Shown here one piece after another: positions 25,240 to 34,664 of a DNA stretch of 42,624 nt; the stretch's first letter is position 1; each line of letters begins with the position of its first letter. Both the position numbers and the translations under genes were made by a program. The notes beneath the pieces are model-generated. The model worked only from the letters and a program-made list of their open reading frames with translations, ran no database searches and was not told the origin of the DNA. Location: the NCBI GenBank assembly GCA_027858345.1, contig JAQICX010000013.1:1-42624 (forward strand). Reading direction: 5' to 3'. This DNA is from Kiritimatiellia bacterium. GTDB lineage: Bacteria > Verrucomicrobiota > Kiritimatiellia > JAQICX01.

Positions 25240-25425
25240 CATTCATTATATTACGGGCTTTCAGCCCTTGTATGTTGCATATTCATTAGCATCCCCAGGG
25301 CTTTCAGCCCAAGGGGCAAAGCCCCACAACAACTTAGCCTAGGGCAAAGCCCTAGGGATGAACAGCACAGTCGAACAAGGGCTGAAAGCCCGCAACAACT
25401 CAGCCTAGGGCATCGCCCTAGGATA
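25240..25425. repeat. REP-like hairpin cluster (GGGCTTTCAGCCC / CCTAGGG type)
   Basis: A series of short palindromes: GGGCTTTCAGCCC twice, GGGGCAAAGCCCC, CCTAGGGCAAAGCCCTAGGG, GGGCTGAAAGCCC and CCTAGGGCATCGCCCTAGG. They alternate in a fixed style with CAACAACT(T/C)AGCC linkers. A second cluster with related palindromes is at 39205-39395. It lies in the convergent gap between fucI and icd. Confidence 0.75.
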
Positions 25426-25458
25426 AAAAAAAGCGATTCCAAATGAATCGCTTTTTTT
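25425..25458 (-). terminator. Terminator between fucI and icd
   Basis: AAGCGATTC, loop CAAAT, GAATCGCTT with T-runs on both strands, 25 bp beyond the icd stop. It can serve minus-strand icd and plus-strand fucI alike. Confidence 0.88.
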
Positions 25459-25482
25459 GTATCAACAACTATTTAGGGCTGA

Positions 25483-26736
25483 CTATTTGTTGATGTAGTC
25501 AACAACAGCCTGAGCAAATTCGCTGCACTTAACCTCTTTTGCACCATCCATCAGACGAGCAAAATCGTATGTAACTGTTTTGTTTGCGATTGCACCACCA
25601 ATACCTTCAATAATCAGGTCAGCAGCTTCTGTCCACCCCATGTATCTAAACATCATTTCACCTGATAGAATAAGAGAACCAGGATTAACCTTGTCCATAC
25701 CCTTATACTTTGGAGCAGTACCGTGTGTAGCTTCAAAAATTGCAACACCCGTTTCATAGTTGATGTTTGCACCTGGAGCAATACCAATTCCACCAACACA
25801 TGCCGCAAGAGCATCTGAGATGTAATCACCATTAAGGTTCATTGTGGCAATAACTGAATATTCAGCTGGACGAGTTAGAATCTGTTGTAGGAATGCATCA
25901 GCAATAACATCTTTAACAAGAATCTTACCCTCTGGTGCTTCCCAGTTACAATCTTCTGCAACAGCAGCAACATCAGCAAATTCTTCTCTTACCAACTCAT
26001 AACCCCAGTCTTTAAATCCACCTTCAGTAAATTTCATTATATTACCCTTATGAACAAGTGTAACAGATGGCTGATTGTTTTCAATTGCATATTGAATTGC
26101 TGAACGAACTAAACGACGTGTTCCTTCTTTGGAAATTGGTTTAATACCAATACCTGATGTTTCTGGGAAACGAATGTTTTCAACGCCCATTTCATCTTGT
26201 AGGAAGTCAATAACTTTCTTACATTCAGGAGTACCCGCAGCCCACTCAATACCTGCATAAATATCTTCTGTGTTTTCTCTGAAGATAACCATGTTTGTCA
26301 GGTCAGGACGTTTTATAGGTGTAGGAACGCCTTCAAACCAACGAACAGGTCTCAAACATACATATAGATCCAATTTCTGTCTTAAAGCAACGTTTAATGA
26401 TCTCATACCACCACCAATTGGTGTTGTCAAAGGTCCCTTAATTGCAACCAAAAACTCATTGATAGCATCAAGAGTCTCTTGTGGCAACCATTCACCATAA
26501 ATGTTGAAAGCTTTTTCGCCTGAATAAATTTCCACCCACGAAACTTTACGTTCTCCGCCATATGCCTTTTCAACCGCAGCATTCCAAACCGTAAGTGCTG
26601 CAGCAGTAATGTCAGGACCAATTCCATCACCTTCAATAAATGGCAGGATTGGATTAACAGGTACGTTTAACTTACCTGCTGCATCCTTAGTAATCTTTGC
26701 ACCATCAGCTGGTACCACTATCTTATCATAACTCAT
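25483..26736 (-). CDS. icd: Isocitrate dehydrogenase (NADP+)
   Basis: A 417-residue TCA-cycle enzyme that converts isocitrate to 2-oxoglutarate, CO2 and NADPH. It is collinear with E. coli Icd: [33 protein letters not shown] with Ser113 at the E. coli phosphorylation-site number, [41 protein letters not shown], and [11 protein letters not shown], where the Lys-Tyr pair marks NADP preference. The start at MSYDKIVVP is preceded by only a weak purine-rich site (AAGAAAGAA). No isocitrate dehydrogenase kinase gene is in the window. It is probably transcribed alone, from a promoter in the element-D-containing spacer. Confidence 0.97.
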   Translation of the reverse strand: MSYDKIVVPADGAKITKDAAGKLNVPVNPILPFIEGDGIGPDITAAALTVWNAAVEKAYGGERKVSWVEIYSGEKAFNIYGEWLPQETLDAINEFLVAIKGPLTTPIGGGMRSLNVALRQKLDLYVCLRPVRWFEGVPTPIKRPDLTNMVIFRENTEDIYAGIEWAAGTPECKKVIDFLQDEMGVENIRFPETSGIGIKPISKEGTRRLVRSAIQYAIENNQPSVTLVHKGNIMKFTEGGFKDWGYELVREEFADVAAVAEDCNWEAPEGKILVKDVIADAFLQQILTRPAEYSVIATMNLNGDYISDALAACVGGIGIAPGANINYETGVAIFEATHGTAPKYKGMDKVNPGSLILSGEMMFRYMGWTEAADLIIEGIGGAIANKTVTYDFARLMDGAKEVKCSEFAQAVVDYINK

Positions 26737-26773
26737 AAATATATTCTTTCTTATCTTATTTTAACTATTAATT

Positions 26774-26950
26774 TCTTAATTTTCAGGTTGTTACTTTTTA
26801 TGATAACGAGGACGTTATCGCTCCCAAACTTGCAAATCAATATTGTCTTGCAAGAACGGGAGCGACGATGGTCACCTGCGTGACGGCATGAAAAACATCG
26901 TCATTAAAAATTAATTTTCATTTACTAGTTTCATACTTCAACCTAAAGAT
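26774..26950. mobile_element. Element D, diverged member of the TTTTTCGGTTGA family
   Basis: On the minus strand its interior matches element C (TTAATGACGATG, GACAATATTGATTTGCAAG, GGGAGCGATAACGTCCTCG). The termini have drifted to CTTAATTTTCAGGTTG and, inward from the right, AATCTTTAGGTTGAAG. It lies between efp and icd. A GGTCACCTGCGTGACGGC segment is unique to this copy. Confidence 0.55.
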
Positions 26951-26993
26951 TAACTATTAACTATTAATTCTTAATTATTAATTGTTAATTGAA

Positions 26994-27548
26994 TTACACA
27001 CGTTCAACATATGATCCGGTTCGTGTATCTATTTTGACCTTATCGCCAAGATTAATAAAAATTGGCACCTGAACTACAAGACCTGTTTCAATTTCTGCCG
27101 GCTTAACAACATTTGTTGCCGTATTACCTTTGACTCCAGGCTCAGTATGTGTAATTTCTCTTTCAACAAAATTTGGCATTGTAACACCAATTGGATTACC
27201 ATTGTGGTACAGAACATCAACCATTAAACCCTCTTCAAGATAATACTTGTCTTCACCAATAATTTCTTCTGAAAGCATAATCTGCTCAAAATCCTCATTC
27301 ATGAAAACATATTCATTCACGTCAATATATGAAAACTCAAGGCTCTTTTCTGAAAGAGCTGGCTTTTCAATTTTTTCAACAGACCTATACTGTTTTGTCA
27401 TTGTATTACCATTAATAAGATTTTTAATCTTACAGGTATAAATAGCCTGACCTTTACCTGGTTTAGTAAAAGTAAAATCTGTTATAATGTATGGAGCTCC
27501 ATCAATCTCAATTTTCAAACCTTTTCTTAAATCTGATGCTGAATACAT
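26994..27548 (-). CDS. efp: Translation elongation factor P
   Basis: A 184-residue tRNA-shaped factor that relieves ribosome stalling at polyproline. Three OB/KOW domains are evident. The loop that reaches the peptidyl-transferase centre is FTKPGKGQA with Lys32 at the tip, the residue position modified in EpmA-type systems; the sequence does not say how it is modified here. Conserved YVFMNEDFEQ, PNFVEREITHTEPGVKG and the C-terminal KIDTRTGSYVERV are present. YeiP/EfpL is excluded by the PGKGQ loop. AAAGGA precedes the ATG. It is followed by icd on the same strand. Confidence 0.97.
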   Translation of the reverse strand: MYSASDLRKGLKIEIDGAPYIITDFTFTKPGKGQAIYTCKIKNLINGNTMTKQYRSVEKIEKPALSEKSLEFSYIDVNEYVFMNEDFEQIMLSEEIIGEDKYYLEEGLMVDVLYHNGNPIGVTMPNFVEREITHTEPGVKGNTATNVVKPAEIETGLVVQVPIFINLGDKVKIDTRTGSYVERV

Positions 27549-27589
27549 ACTATAAATATTCCTTTCAATTTTATAAGTTAGACTGTTAG

Positions 27590-27690
27590 TCAGTTAACCG
27601 GGCAACCTGCGGTTGCAGGAATGCCAACACTCTTTGTATATCAACCTGCTTTTTCTAACAGTCTGACTATCAACCATCTAACTTTCTAAC
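27590..27690. repeat. CTAAC-type simple repeats in tyrS-efp gap
   Basis: Repeated TTAGACTGTTAG / CTAACAGTCTGACT phrases face each other, with a GCAACCTGCGGTTGC hairpin between. The same CTAAC-N-TCTAAC phrases occur at 10050-10080 and upstream of clpB (34665-34728). Confidence 0.55.
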
Positions 27691-27701
27691 TGTTGTTCTT
27701 C

Positions 27702-28973
27702 TCAACCTATTTCAACAAGAAAATAATTTCTTTTTCCACTACGTAAAACAACAAGTTTGCCATCAATGATATCACTATCCTTGACAACAAGATCCAAGTC
27801 TGTAACCCTATTGTTGTTTAAATATAAACCACCGTTCTGAACCAGACGTCTTGCTTCACCCTTGCTTTTGCAAAGCCCTGAAACTGCAACCAAATCAACA
27901 ATATTGGCTCCCTTAACTGCATCAACGGAAAGATCGCAGGAAGAAACACTACTAAAGATTTCAAGTAGTGTTGCAGCATCAATATCATCAATACTTCCAC
28001 CATATAGAACTAAACTTGCTTTTTGTGCAATTTCTAACCCACGCTCTCCATGAACAATACATGTAACTTCATCTGCAAGCCTTGTTTGTGCAATTCTCTT
28101 TTCAGGAGCTGCTTCTGACTCTTTCATAATTTCTGAAATTTCATCCAAAGGTATGAATGTGAAAATCTTCAAGAATCTTTCAACATCTTCATCCTGTGTT
28201 CTAATAAAGAACTGATAGAAGTCAAAGTAAGAAGTTTTTGCACTTGAAAGATAAATTGCATTACCTTCACTCTTGCCAAACTTCTTTCCGCTGCTATCAC
28301 ATACAAGAGGAAATGTAAGTCCAAAAACTTCCTTGCCCCTTTGCTTGTGAACCAAGTCAATGCCAGCTGTTATATTACCCCATTGGTCAGAACCACCAAA
28401 CTGAACCGAACAACCCTCTTCATCATAAAGTCTCAAAAAGTCGTATGCCTGCAAAAGCTGATAACTAAACTCTGTATAGCTCATGCCACTTTCGCCTTCC
28501 AGTCTGGACTTAACACTATCTTTGCCAAGCATTGTACCCATGCGGAAATACTTGCCGACATCTCTCAAAAAATCAACATATGTGAATTGCTTCATCCAGT
28601 CATTATTGTTCATCAATAATGCAGCATTTTCTTCTCTTTCAAAATCAAGAAAACGAGATAGATTTTCTTTGATACCTTCAAGATTTATCATAACCTGCTC
28701 TTCTATAAGCAAATTACGCTCTTTGGACTTACCCGATGGGTCGCCAATCATCCCTGTTGCTCCACCAACCAAAGCAATTACCCGGTGACCACAGCGTTGA
28801 AAATGTGCAAGAACCATGATAGTTACAAAATTCCCCGCCTGCAGACTCTCACTAGTTGGATCAAATCCCGCATAAACGGTCAAACTCTCCCTTTGTGCAA
28901 GCTTTTGTAACTCATCACTTGTTACACTTTCAAAAATACCGCGATCTTTTAAAATTTGAATTATATCTGACAT
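27702..28973 (-). CDS. tyrS: Tyrosyl-tRNA synthetase
   Basis: A 423-residue class I aminoacyl-tRNA synthetase that charges tRNA-Tyr. The HIGH-equivalent region is AGFDPTSESLQAGNF (35-49), and the KMSKS-equivalent is KFGKS (~232-236) in SGKKFGKSEGNAIYL. Tyrosine-pocket segments SYQLLQAYDF and QFGGSDQWGNI are intact. The C-terminal S4-like RNA-binding domain (GEARRLVQNGGLYLNNN) is present, as in bacterial TyrS of about 420 residues. AGGA precedes the ATG. It lies between rpsA and efp with its own spacer on each side. Confidence 0.97.
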   Translation of the reverse strand: MSDIIQILKDRGIFESVTSDELQKLAQRESLTVYAGFDPTSESLQAGNFVTIMVLAHFQRCGHRVIALVGGATGMIGDPSGKSKERNLLIEEQVMINLEGIKENLSRFLDFEREENAALLMNNNDWMKQFTYVDFLRDVGKYFRMGTMLGKDSVKSRLEGESGMSYTEFSYQLLQAYDFLRLYDEEGCSVQFGGSDQWGNITAGIDLVHKQRGKEVFGLTFPLVCDSSGKKFGKSEGNAIYLSSAKTSYFDFYQFFIRTQDEDVERFLKIFTFIPLDEISEIMKESEAAPEKRIAQTRLADEVTCIVHGERGLEIAQKASLVLYGGSIDDIDAATLLEIFSSVSSCDLSVDAVKGANIVDLVAVSGLCKSKGEARRLVQNGGLYLNNNRVTDLDLVVKDSDIIDGKLVVLRSGKRNYFLVEIG

Positions 28974-29052
28974 CTCTGTATCCTATTTTGCACCAAAACT
29001 GTACGGTGTTTTTTTGAGTCCACCTTTAAAAAAAATCATCGTCTATACGACG

Positions 29053-29093
29053 AAAAAAAGCGCCTGTTTCTGAAATGCTCAGGAAAGGCGCCA
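29053..29093 (-). terminator. Terminator of rpsA
   Basis: On the minus strand: GGCGCCT, an imperfect CTGA/TCAG inner stem, then AGGCGC followed by TTTTTTT. It lies about 110 bp past the rpsA stop. A second small hairpin (ATTGCCGAATG / CATTCGGCAAT type, 29149-29173) precedes it. Confidence 0.8.
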
Positions 29094-29203
29094 AAAATAA
29101 ATAAGGTTATAATAAGGCATTGCCTTAAACCTTAATAAACAAAATAATTACCGAATTTACATTCGGCAATTATCTCTGTATTTACATATTTATACGGAAC
29201 TGA

Positions 29204-30958
29204 TTATTTTTTATCAGCTGATGGCTCCCACTCTTCTCCAACAACATCGCCAATGCTGAATGCGTCATCAAAAGCACCTGCCAAGTTAACCATATCGTCA
29301 CTGGCTTGTAGACCGTCAACGATGTCATCTTTTTGCTTATTAAATTCAGATTCATCCATTACGCCGGCTTTAATACTCAAACCAATTCTTCTTTCAGCCC
29401 TGTCAATTTTGATAACACGCGCTTCAATTGGGTCTCCAACATTCAATGCGTCTTTTACCTTTTCAACATGATCGTTACTGATCTGTGAAATATGAACTAG
29501 AGCGTCAACGCCCTCTTCAATCTCAATAAATGCTCCAAATGATGCAACCTTAGTAACAACACCTGTAACTTTTTGACCAACTTCGTAACGAGCTTCAATT
29601 GTGTTCCATGGATCATCTTGTGCTTGTTTCAAACCAAGACTAATTCTGTTTTCCTGTGGATTAACCTCAAGTACAACTGCTTCAACCTCTGCACCCTTCT
29701 TCAAAACTTCTGTAGGATGATTGATTTTACGTGTCCATGACATATCTGATACATGAATCATACCATCAATACCATCTTCAAGTTCAACAAATGCACCATA
29801 AGATGTGAAGTTACGCACTTTACCTGTAATTTTAGATCCAACAGGATAACGTTTGTGTACTGTGTCCCAAGGATTTTCTTCTGTCTGTCTCATACCTAAA
29901 GCAATTTTTTGGTCTTCCATGTTGATGCTTAAAACAACAACATCTACTTCATCGCCTACAGATAGAACATCAGATGCTCTGACAATTCTCTTTGTCCAGG
30001 AAATTTCCGAAATATGTACCAGACCCTCAACACCATTTTCAAGTTCAACAAAAGCACCATAAGGAGCAATGTTTACAACTTTACCACATAATTGTGTGCC
30101 AACAGGATATTTTTCATCAATGTTAACCCATGGGTTATCAACTTTTTGTTTCAAACCAAGAGATACTCTCTCTTTGTCATAGTCAATATCAAGAATCATA
30201 ACTTCTAGGTCATCACCAACAGTTACCATTTCTGTTGGGTGCTTAATTCTACCCCAGCTCATGTCTGTGATATGTAGCAATCCGTCTAATCCGTCTAAAT
30301 CTACGAATACACCAAAATCTGTGATGTTTTTGGCAAAACCAAGTCGAAGCTGACCTTTTTCTATTGTGTCCATAAGAACTTTTTTCTTACGCTTAAGACG
30401 TTCTTCGATCAATGCTCTTCTAGAAAGAATTACGTTTCTTCTTTCTGGAGTAATCTTTAAGATTTTAAATTCGTGACTTGTACCCACCAAATCGTCGATG
30501 TTCTTAATTGGAACAACATCAATTTGAGATCCAGGGAGGAACGCTTCTACACCGTCGATATCTATAATAAGACCACCGCGAACCTTAGATATCACTGTTC
30601 CAGTAATCAAATCATCTTCGTTGTAATTAGAGATTACGTTATCCCATTGAAGTTTTTCGTCAGCTTTGCTCTTACTCAAGACAACCATACCATCGTCATC
30701 TTCAATGTCTACTAGCAAAACACTTACTTCGTCTCCAATTTTAACGTTCTCAATATCTGAGAATTCATCAGCTGGCACAACACCTTCTGACTTATAACCT
30801 ATATCGATCAGCACTTCATTATTTTGAAGTTCAAGAATTTTACCTACTACGATTGAACCCGCCGAAAAGTCTTTCAAAGTTTCTTCGTACATCATCGCCA
30901 CTTGAAGAGCTTCATCTGTGACTTGCTCTTCTGTTTGTTTAATTGTTGTTTCTGTCAT
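29204..30958 (-). CDS. rpsA: 30S ribosomal protein S1
   Basis: A 584-residue mRNA-binding ribosomal protein with six S1 (OB-fold) repeats. The first two, degenerate repeats (from ~34 and ~115) dock on the ribosome; four canonical ones follow, each with G-F/Y-G-A/V-F and HIS/HV: GVFVDLDGLDGLLHI, GAFVELENGVEGLVHIS, GAFVELEDGIDGMIHVS and GAFIEIEEGVDALVHIS. Length resembles E. coli S1 (557) with a slightly longer acidic C-terminal tail. A plausible promoter on the minus strand reads TTGGGA..TAATAT with 18-bp spacing. There is no Shine-Dalgarno before its ATG, which is common for rpsA. It has its own terminator. Confidence 0.97.
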   Translation of the reverse strand: MTETTIKQTEEQVTDEALQVAMMYEETLKDFSAGSIVVGKILELQNNEVLIDIGYKSEGVVPADEFSDIENVKIGDEVSVLLVDIEDDDGMVVLSKSKADEKLQWDNVISNYNEDDLITGTVISKVRGGLIIDIDGVEAFLPGSQIDVVPIKNIDDLVGTSHEFKILKITPERRNVILSRRALIEERLKRKKKVLMDTIEKGQLRLGFAKNITDFGVFVDLDGLDGLLHITDMSWGRIKHPTEMVTVGDDLEVMILDIDYDKERVSLGLKQKVDNPWVNIDEKYPVGTQLCGKVVNIAPYGAFVELENGVEGLVHISEISWTKRIVRASDVLSVGDEVDVVVLSINMEDQKIALGMRQTEENPWDTVHKRYPVGSKITGKVRNFTSYGAFVELEDGIDGMIHVSDMSWTRKINHPTEVLKKGAEVEAVVLEVNPQENRISLGLKQAQDDPWNTIEARYEVGQKVTGVVTKVASFGAFIEIEEGVDALVHISQISNDHVEKVKDALNVGDPIEARVIKIDRAERRIGLSIKAGVMDESEFNKQKDDIVDGLQASDDMVNLAGAFDDAFSIGDVVGEEWEPSADKK

Positions 30959-31289
30959 TTATCTTTTTTCGTTAATAACATATTTAAAATGCGACACTAT
31001 CATTATTATATTATGAATAGAACCATACAATTCCCAAGAATCATTGGTTTTCGCACATGAGAAACGGGGAATATAGTATATACTGCGACAAAAGAAAAGG
31101 TTTTTTTTGCTTTTTTTCATTTTTTTATTGATTTTTCTGCCAACAAAGACTAATATTTGGTCTGTTTTTTGAAAAGCACAGTTGCTTTTCAGAGAATCAT
31201 GTAATATACTTGTAAAATATAAGAAATGAGATGTAAAAAGCAAAAAAGCTCTTTACCGCCTTATTTCTTGGTTTAACATAATGATTATT
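30959..31289. other. Divergent promoter spacer between rpsA and tRNA-Arg genes
   Basis: AT-rich, no gene. It should hold the rpsA promoter (minus; TAATAT as complement of roughly 31009-31014) and the tRNA-Arg promoter (plus). No repeat of the dispersed families is evident, unlike most spacers here. Confidence 0.55.
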
Positions 31290-31366
31290 CTGCCTGTAGC
31301 TCAATTGGATAGAGCACTTGACTACGAATCAAGAGGTTTGGGGTTCGACTCCCTACAGGCAGGCCA
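31290..31366 (+). tRNA. tRNA-Arg (anticodon ACG), copy 1
   Basis: A 77-nt tRNA with acceptor stem CTGCCTG/CAGGCAG, D-arm GCTC..GAGC, anticodon loop CTACGAA (ACG, A34 expected to become inosine), T-arm TGGGGTTCGACTCCCTA, discriminator G and encoded CCA. Confidence 0.95.
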
Positions 31367-31491
31367 TTCTTTAATGTTGAATTATTAATTATAAAATGGG
31401 AAATGCCTACGGTAATATTGATTGTTAAGCAATTACTTAATGCATAACACTCCCGCATAACACTGTAATACTAATTGTTTATTACTTATTT

Positions 31492-31568
31492 CTGCTAGTA
31501 GCTCAATTGGATAGAGCACTTGACTACGAATCAAGAGGTTTGGGGTTCGACTCCCTACTGGCAGGCCA
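31492..31568 (+). tRNA. tRNA-Arg (anticodon ACG), copy 2
   Basis: Identical to copy 1 from the D-arm to the T-arm. The acceptor stem is CTGCTAG/CTGGCAG: one T-A pair became A-T by compensating changes, and a C-G pair became T-G. Discriminator G and CCA are kept. The 125-bp spacer is unrelated to the genes. Confidence 0.95.
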
Positions 31569-32033
31569 TTCTTCCCTATTTTTTATTTCAATATCCAATA
31601 TCGAACACGGAATATCCAATGTCCAAGGGTAAAGTCGCTGACGCTCCAGAAAAAGAAGATTAAGATTAAGGTTGAGGTTGAGGTTAAGAAGCTGGCTTAT
31701 GCCAGCTAAACAACTCCGACCTCTGCTGAGGTCAGCCACATTAGCTGGTGCAACAATCAATGTCAAACTGCAAGATTCAACTGTAGCGGCGGGCGGTGAC
31801 CGCCGGAATAGGACACCGAGGACGGCATCCCTCCCAGCTGACAAACAAACGTCAACCTACAATTTTCCACATCCGTCCCATAGATCCTATACGTCCCATT
31901 TTTGATCCGACTGATCAGTCGACAACAGGACAGACCAGACGACTACGTCGCCGATAAACAAAAAAGCCGAGTTTGCAACACAAACTCGGCTTAATAATAA
32001 CATGAGCGTAGCTCATACCACAATTTTTAATTA
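31569..32033. other. Repeat spacer between tRNA-Arg and clpB
   Basis: It contains a (GATTAAG/GGTTGAG) hexamer tract (31661-31690), then a GCTGGCTTATGCCAGC hairpin and a GACCTCTGCTGAGGTC hairpin. The same trio recurs at 39048-39120. The CACATCCGTCCCAT repeat follows (31867-31903), then the clpB terminator. No gene is seen; the antisense frame encoding repeated Leu-Asn is a product of the hexamer. Confidence 0.7.
31961..31992 (-). terminator. Terminator of clpB
   Basis: AAGCCGAGTTTG, loop CAACA, CAAACTCGGCTT, with TTTTTT next on the minus strand. It is 42 bp beyond the clpB stop codon. Confidence 0.92.
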
Positions 32034-34640
32034 TTAATTCCTAATTTTTAATTGAATTCCGTCTCCATCAGACACAACTTTTATTGTATCTTCCGGCATA
32101 TAATCACCTGCAATAATTTTTCTGGCAATAGCTGTCTCGATCTCTTTGGTAATCAATCTTTTGATAGGTCTTGCACCATACGCAGGATCGTATCCCTTAT
32201 GAGCCAGATAATCGATTGTATCATCAGATACTTCAAGCTTATATCCATTGGCAGACAGTCTGCCCCTCAAGACATCAATCTGAAGAGATATAATCTCTTT
32301 AATTTCTTCAAGAGTCAAAGGCTTAAACATCACAATAGAATCCACCCTGTTAAGAAACTCAGGACGAAAAACTTTTTTCAATTCCTTCATAACGCCTTCG
32401 CGTGAACCTTCTTGTATACTGCCATCAGCGCCAATGCCCGAGAACAGCTCTGCTGAACCAACATTGCTAGTCATAATTATGATCGTATTTTTGAAATTAA
32501 CAGTTCTACCTTTAGAATCTGTCAATCTACCATCATCAAGAATCTGCAGCAAAATATTAAAGACATCATGATGAGCTTTCTCAATTTCATCAAGCAGAAC
32601 CACTGAATATGGTTTTCTACGAACAGCTTCCGTCAAAGCGCCACCCTCTTCATACCCAACGTATCCAGGAGGTGCACCAACCAATCGACTTACAGAGTGT
32701 TTTTCCATATATTCACTCATATCAACTCTAATTATGCTGTCTTCAGAATCAAACATTGCAACCGAAAGAGCCTTTGCAAGCTCAGTTTTACCAACACCTG
32801 TCGGACCAAGAAATATAAACGACCCAATTGGTCTATCTGGCGCCTGAATTCCTGCACGAGAACAGAGAACAGCATCTGCAATAGACTGAACCGCTTCATC
32901 TTGACCGATAACTCTTTTGTGAAGTTCATCATCAAGGTGCAATAACTTCTCTTTTTCACCAAGAAGCAATTTTTTAAGAGGAACCCCCGACCAACGTGAA
33001 ACTATTTCAGCAATTTCTTCATCAGAAACCTCTTCACGAATCATTGAATTCTCATTACTCTGCTGCTTAAATGTGTTTTCAGCCTCGCTTAATTTTCTTT
33101 CTATTTCAGGAATTTGTGCATGACGCAGCTTGGCAACTTTTTCCAAGTCATAATCACGTTCAGCTTTTTCACTATCTCTTTTAGCAGTGTCAAGTTGTTC
33201 TCTCAACTCCCTGACAACATCAACAACATCTTTTTCGGTTTGCCATCTGGCTGTCAACTCTTTTGATGAAGCCTGTAGATCTGCAAGTTCTTTTCGTAGA
33301 TTTTCAAGTCTTTGCTGACTTGCCTTGTCCTTCTCTTTCTTTAGAGCAGTCTCTTCAATTTCCAAACGCATAACTTTTCGAGTCAACTCATCAAGTTCTG
33401 CCGGCATCGAATCAATCTCTGTACGAATTGATGCACAAGCTTCATCGATCAGGTCAATTGCTTTATCAGGCAAAAACCTATCCGATATATATCTATCAGA
33501 AAGTACCGCTGCTGCAACAATTGCTGAATCAAGAATTTTAACGCCATGATGAACCTCAAAACGTTCCTTTAAACCGCGCAAAATTGATATTGAATCTTCA
33601 ACCGTTGGCTGATCAACCACAATTGGCTGAAAACGTCTCTCCAAAGCAGCATCTTTTTCAATATACTTTCTATGTTCATCCAAAGTGGTAGCTCCAATAC
33701 AATGCAACTCACCACGAGCAAGCATAGGCTTTAGCATATTTCCTGCATCCGATGAACCTTCTGTCTTACCAGCACCAACAATTGTATGTATCTCATCGAT
33801 GAACAATATGATGTTTCCATTAGCTTCCTTAATTTCATTAAGAACAGCTTTCAGGCGCTCTTCAAATTCACCACGATACTTCGCACCAGCCATTAAAGCT
33901 GTCATATCAAGTGCAAAAATTGTCTTCCCTATCAATCCCTCAGGAACATCACCACGTAGAATTCTATGTGCAAGACCTTCAACAATGGCTGTTTTACCAA
34001 CACCTGGCTCTCCAATCAAAACTGGATTATTCTTAGTCTTCCTTGATAAAATTCTCACAACACTTCGAATTTCTTCATCTCTGCCTATAACAGGATCGAG
34101 TTTCCCCAGTGCAGCAAGCTGTACCAAATCTGTTCCATATTTTTCCAAAGCCTCATACTGACCTTCAGGATTATCAGTGGTAACCCGCTGGTTACCTCTA
34201 ACTTTTTTAATTTCTTCAACAAGATTCTTTTTGTTTACACCAAACTCCTCAAAAAGCTTGCTTGAAAAAGTTTTCTTTTCTTCAACAAAAGCCAAAAGCA
34301 GATGCTCCAATGAAATATATTCATCTTTCATTCCCTTAGCTATGTCAGCAGCCTTAACAAGCAACTTGTTAACTCTCTGAGAAACCATGATTTTACCCGA
34401 CTCAGTCGCTCCTCCTGATATACTTGGTCGACTTTCAAGCTCACCTTCTAAACGAGCCTTCAGCACAGCAATTGTGCAACCAAGTTTCTCAAGAATAGTT
34501 CCAACTAAGCCCCCATCTTGTTCAAGCATCGCAAGTAGCAGATGCTCTCCATCAATTTCCTGATGAGAATACCGAACAGACTTCACTTGTGCCGCCTGAA
34601 ACGCCTCCTGCACCTTTTGTGTCAATTTATTTAATTCCAT
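32034..34640 (-). CDS. clpB: Protein disaggregase ClpB
   Basis: An 868-residue Hsp100 AAA+ chaperone that, with DnaK, extracts proteins from aggregates. The order is: N-domain double repeat (~1-145); first ATPase with Walker A GEPGVGKT (210-217) and IILFIDEIHT; a coiled-coil middle domain (~400-530, rich in Glu/Lys/Leu) that distinguishes ClpB from ClpA/C; a second ATPase with GPTGVGKTE (~608-616), VVLLDEIEKAH and the sensor GYDPAYGARPIKR. Length matches E. coli (857). AAAGGAAG precedes the ATG. No CIRCE-type dyad is seen upstream; instead a 24-bp tandem repeat lies there. Confidence 0.98.
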   Translation of the reverse strand: MELNKLTQKVQEAFQAAQVKSVRYSHQEIDGEHLLLAMLEQDGGLVGTILEKLGCTIAVLKARLEGELESRPSISGGATESGKIMVSQRVNKLLVKAADIAKGMKDEYISLEHLLLAFVEEKKTFSSKLFEEFGVNKKNLVEEIKKVRGNQRVTTDNPEGQYEALEKYGTDLVQLAALGKLDPVIGRDEEIRSVVRILSRKTKNNPVLIGEPGVGKTAIVEGLAHRILRGDVPEGLIGKTIFALDMTALMAGAKYRGEFEERLKAVLNEIKEANGNIILFIDEIHTIVGAGKTEGSSDAGNMLKPMLARGELHCIGATTLDEHRKYIEKDAALERRFQPIVVDQPTVEDSISILRGLKERFEVHHGVKILDSAIVAAAVLSDRYISDRFLPDKAIDLIDEACASIRTEIDSMPAELDELTRKVMRLEIEETALKKEKDKASQQRLENLRKELADLQASSKELTARWQTEKDVVDVVRELREQLDTAKRDSEKAERDYDLEKVAKLRHAQIPEIERKLSEAENTFKQQSNENSMIREEVSDEEIAEIVSRWSGVPLKKLLLGEKEKLLHLDDELHKRVIGQDEAVQSIADAVLCSRAGIQAPDRPIGSFIFLGPTGVGKTELAKALSVAMFDSEDSIIRVDMSEYMEKHSVSRLVGAPPGYVGYEEGGALTEAVRRKPYSVVLLDEIEKAHHDVFNILLQILDDGRLTDSKGRTVNFKNTIIIMTSNVGSAELFSGIGADGSIQEGSREGVMKELKKVFRPEFLNRVDSIVMFKPLTLEEIKEIISLQIDVLRGRLSANGYKLEVSDDTIDYLAHKGYDPAYGARPIKRLITKEIETAIARKIIAGDYMPEDTIKVVSDGDGIQLKIRN

Positions 34641-34664
34641 AATATTATCTTCCTTTCGTATATT

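Noticed and set aside
25240-25425. CRISPR-like regular repeats
   Set aside because: The palindromes differ from one another, the linkers are short and repeated rather than unique spacers, and no cas genes are nearby. REP-like clusters fit better.
31524-31844. Antisense open frame encoding a Leu-Asn repeat
   Set aside because: It is created by the GATTAAG/GGTTGAG hexamer tract and overlaps the second tRNA-Arg gene; no protein features.
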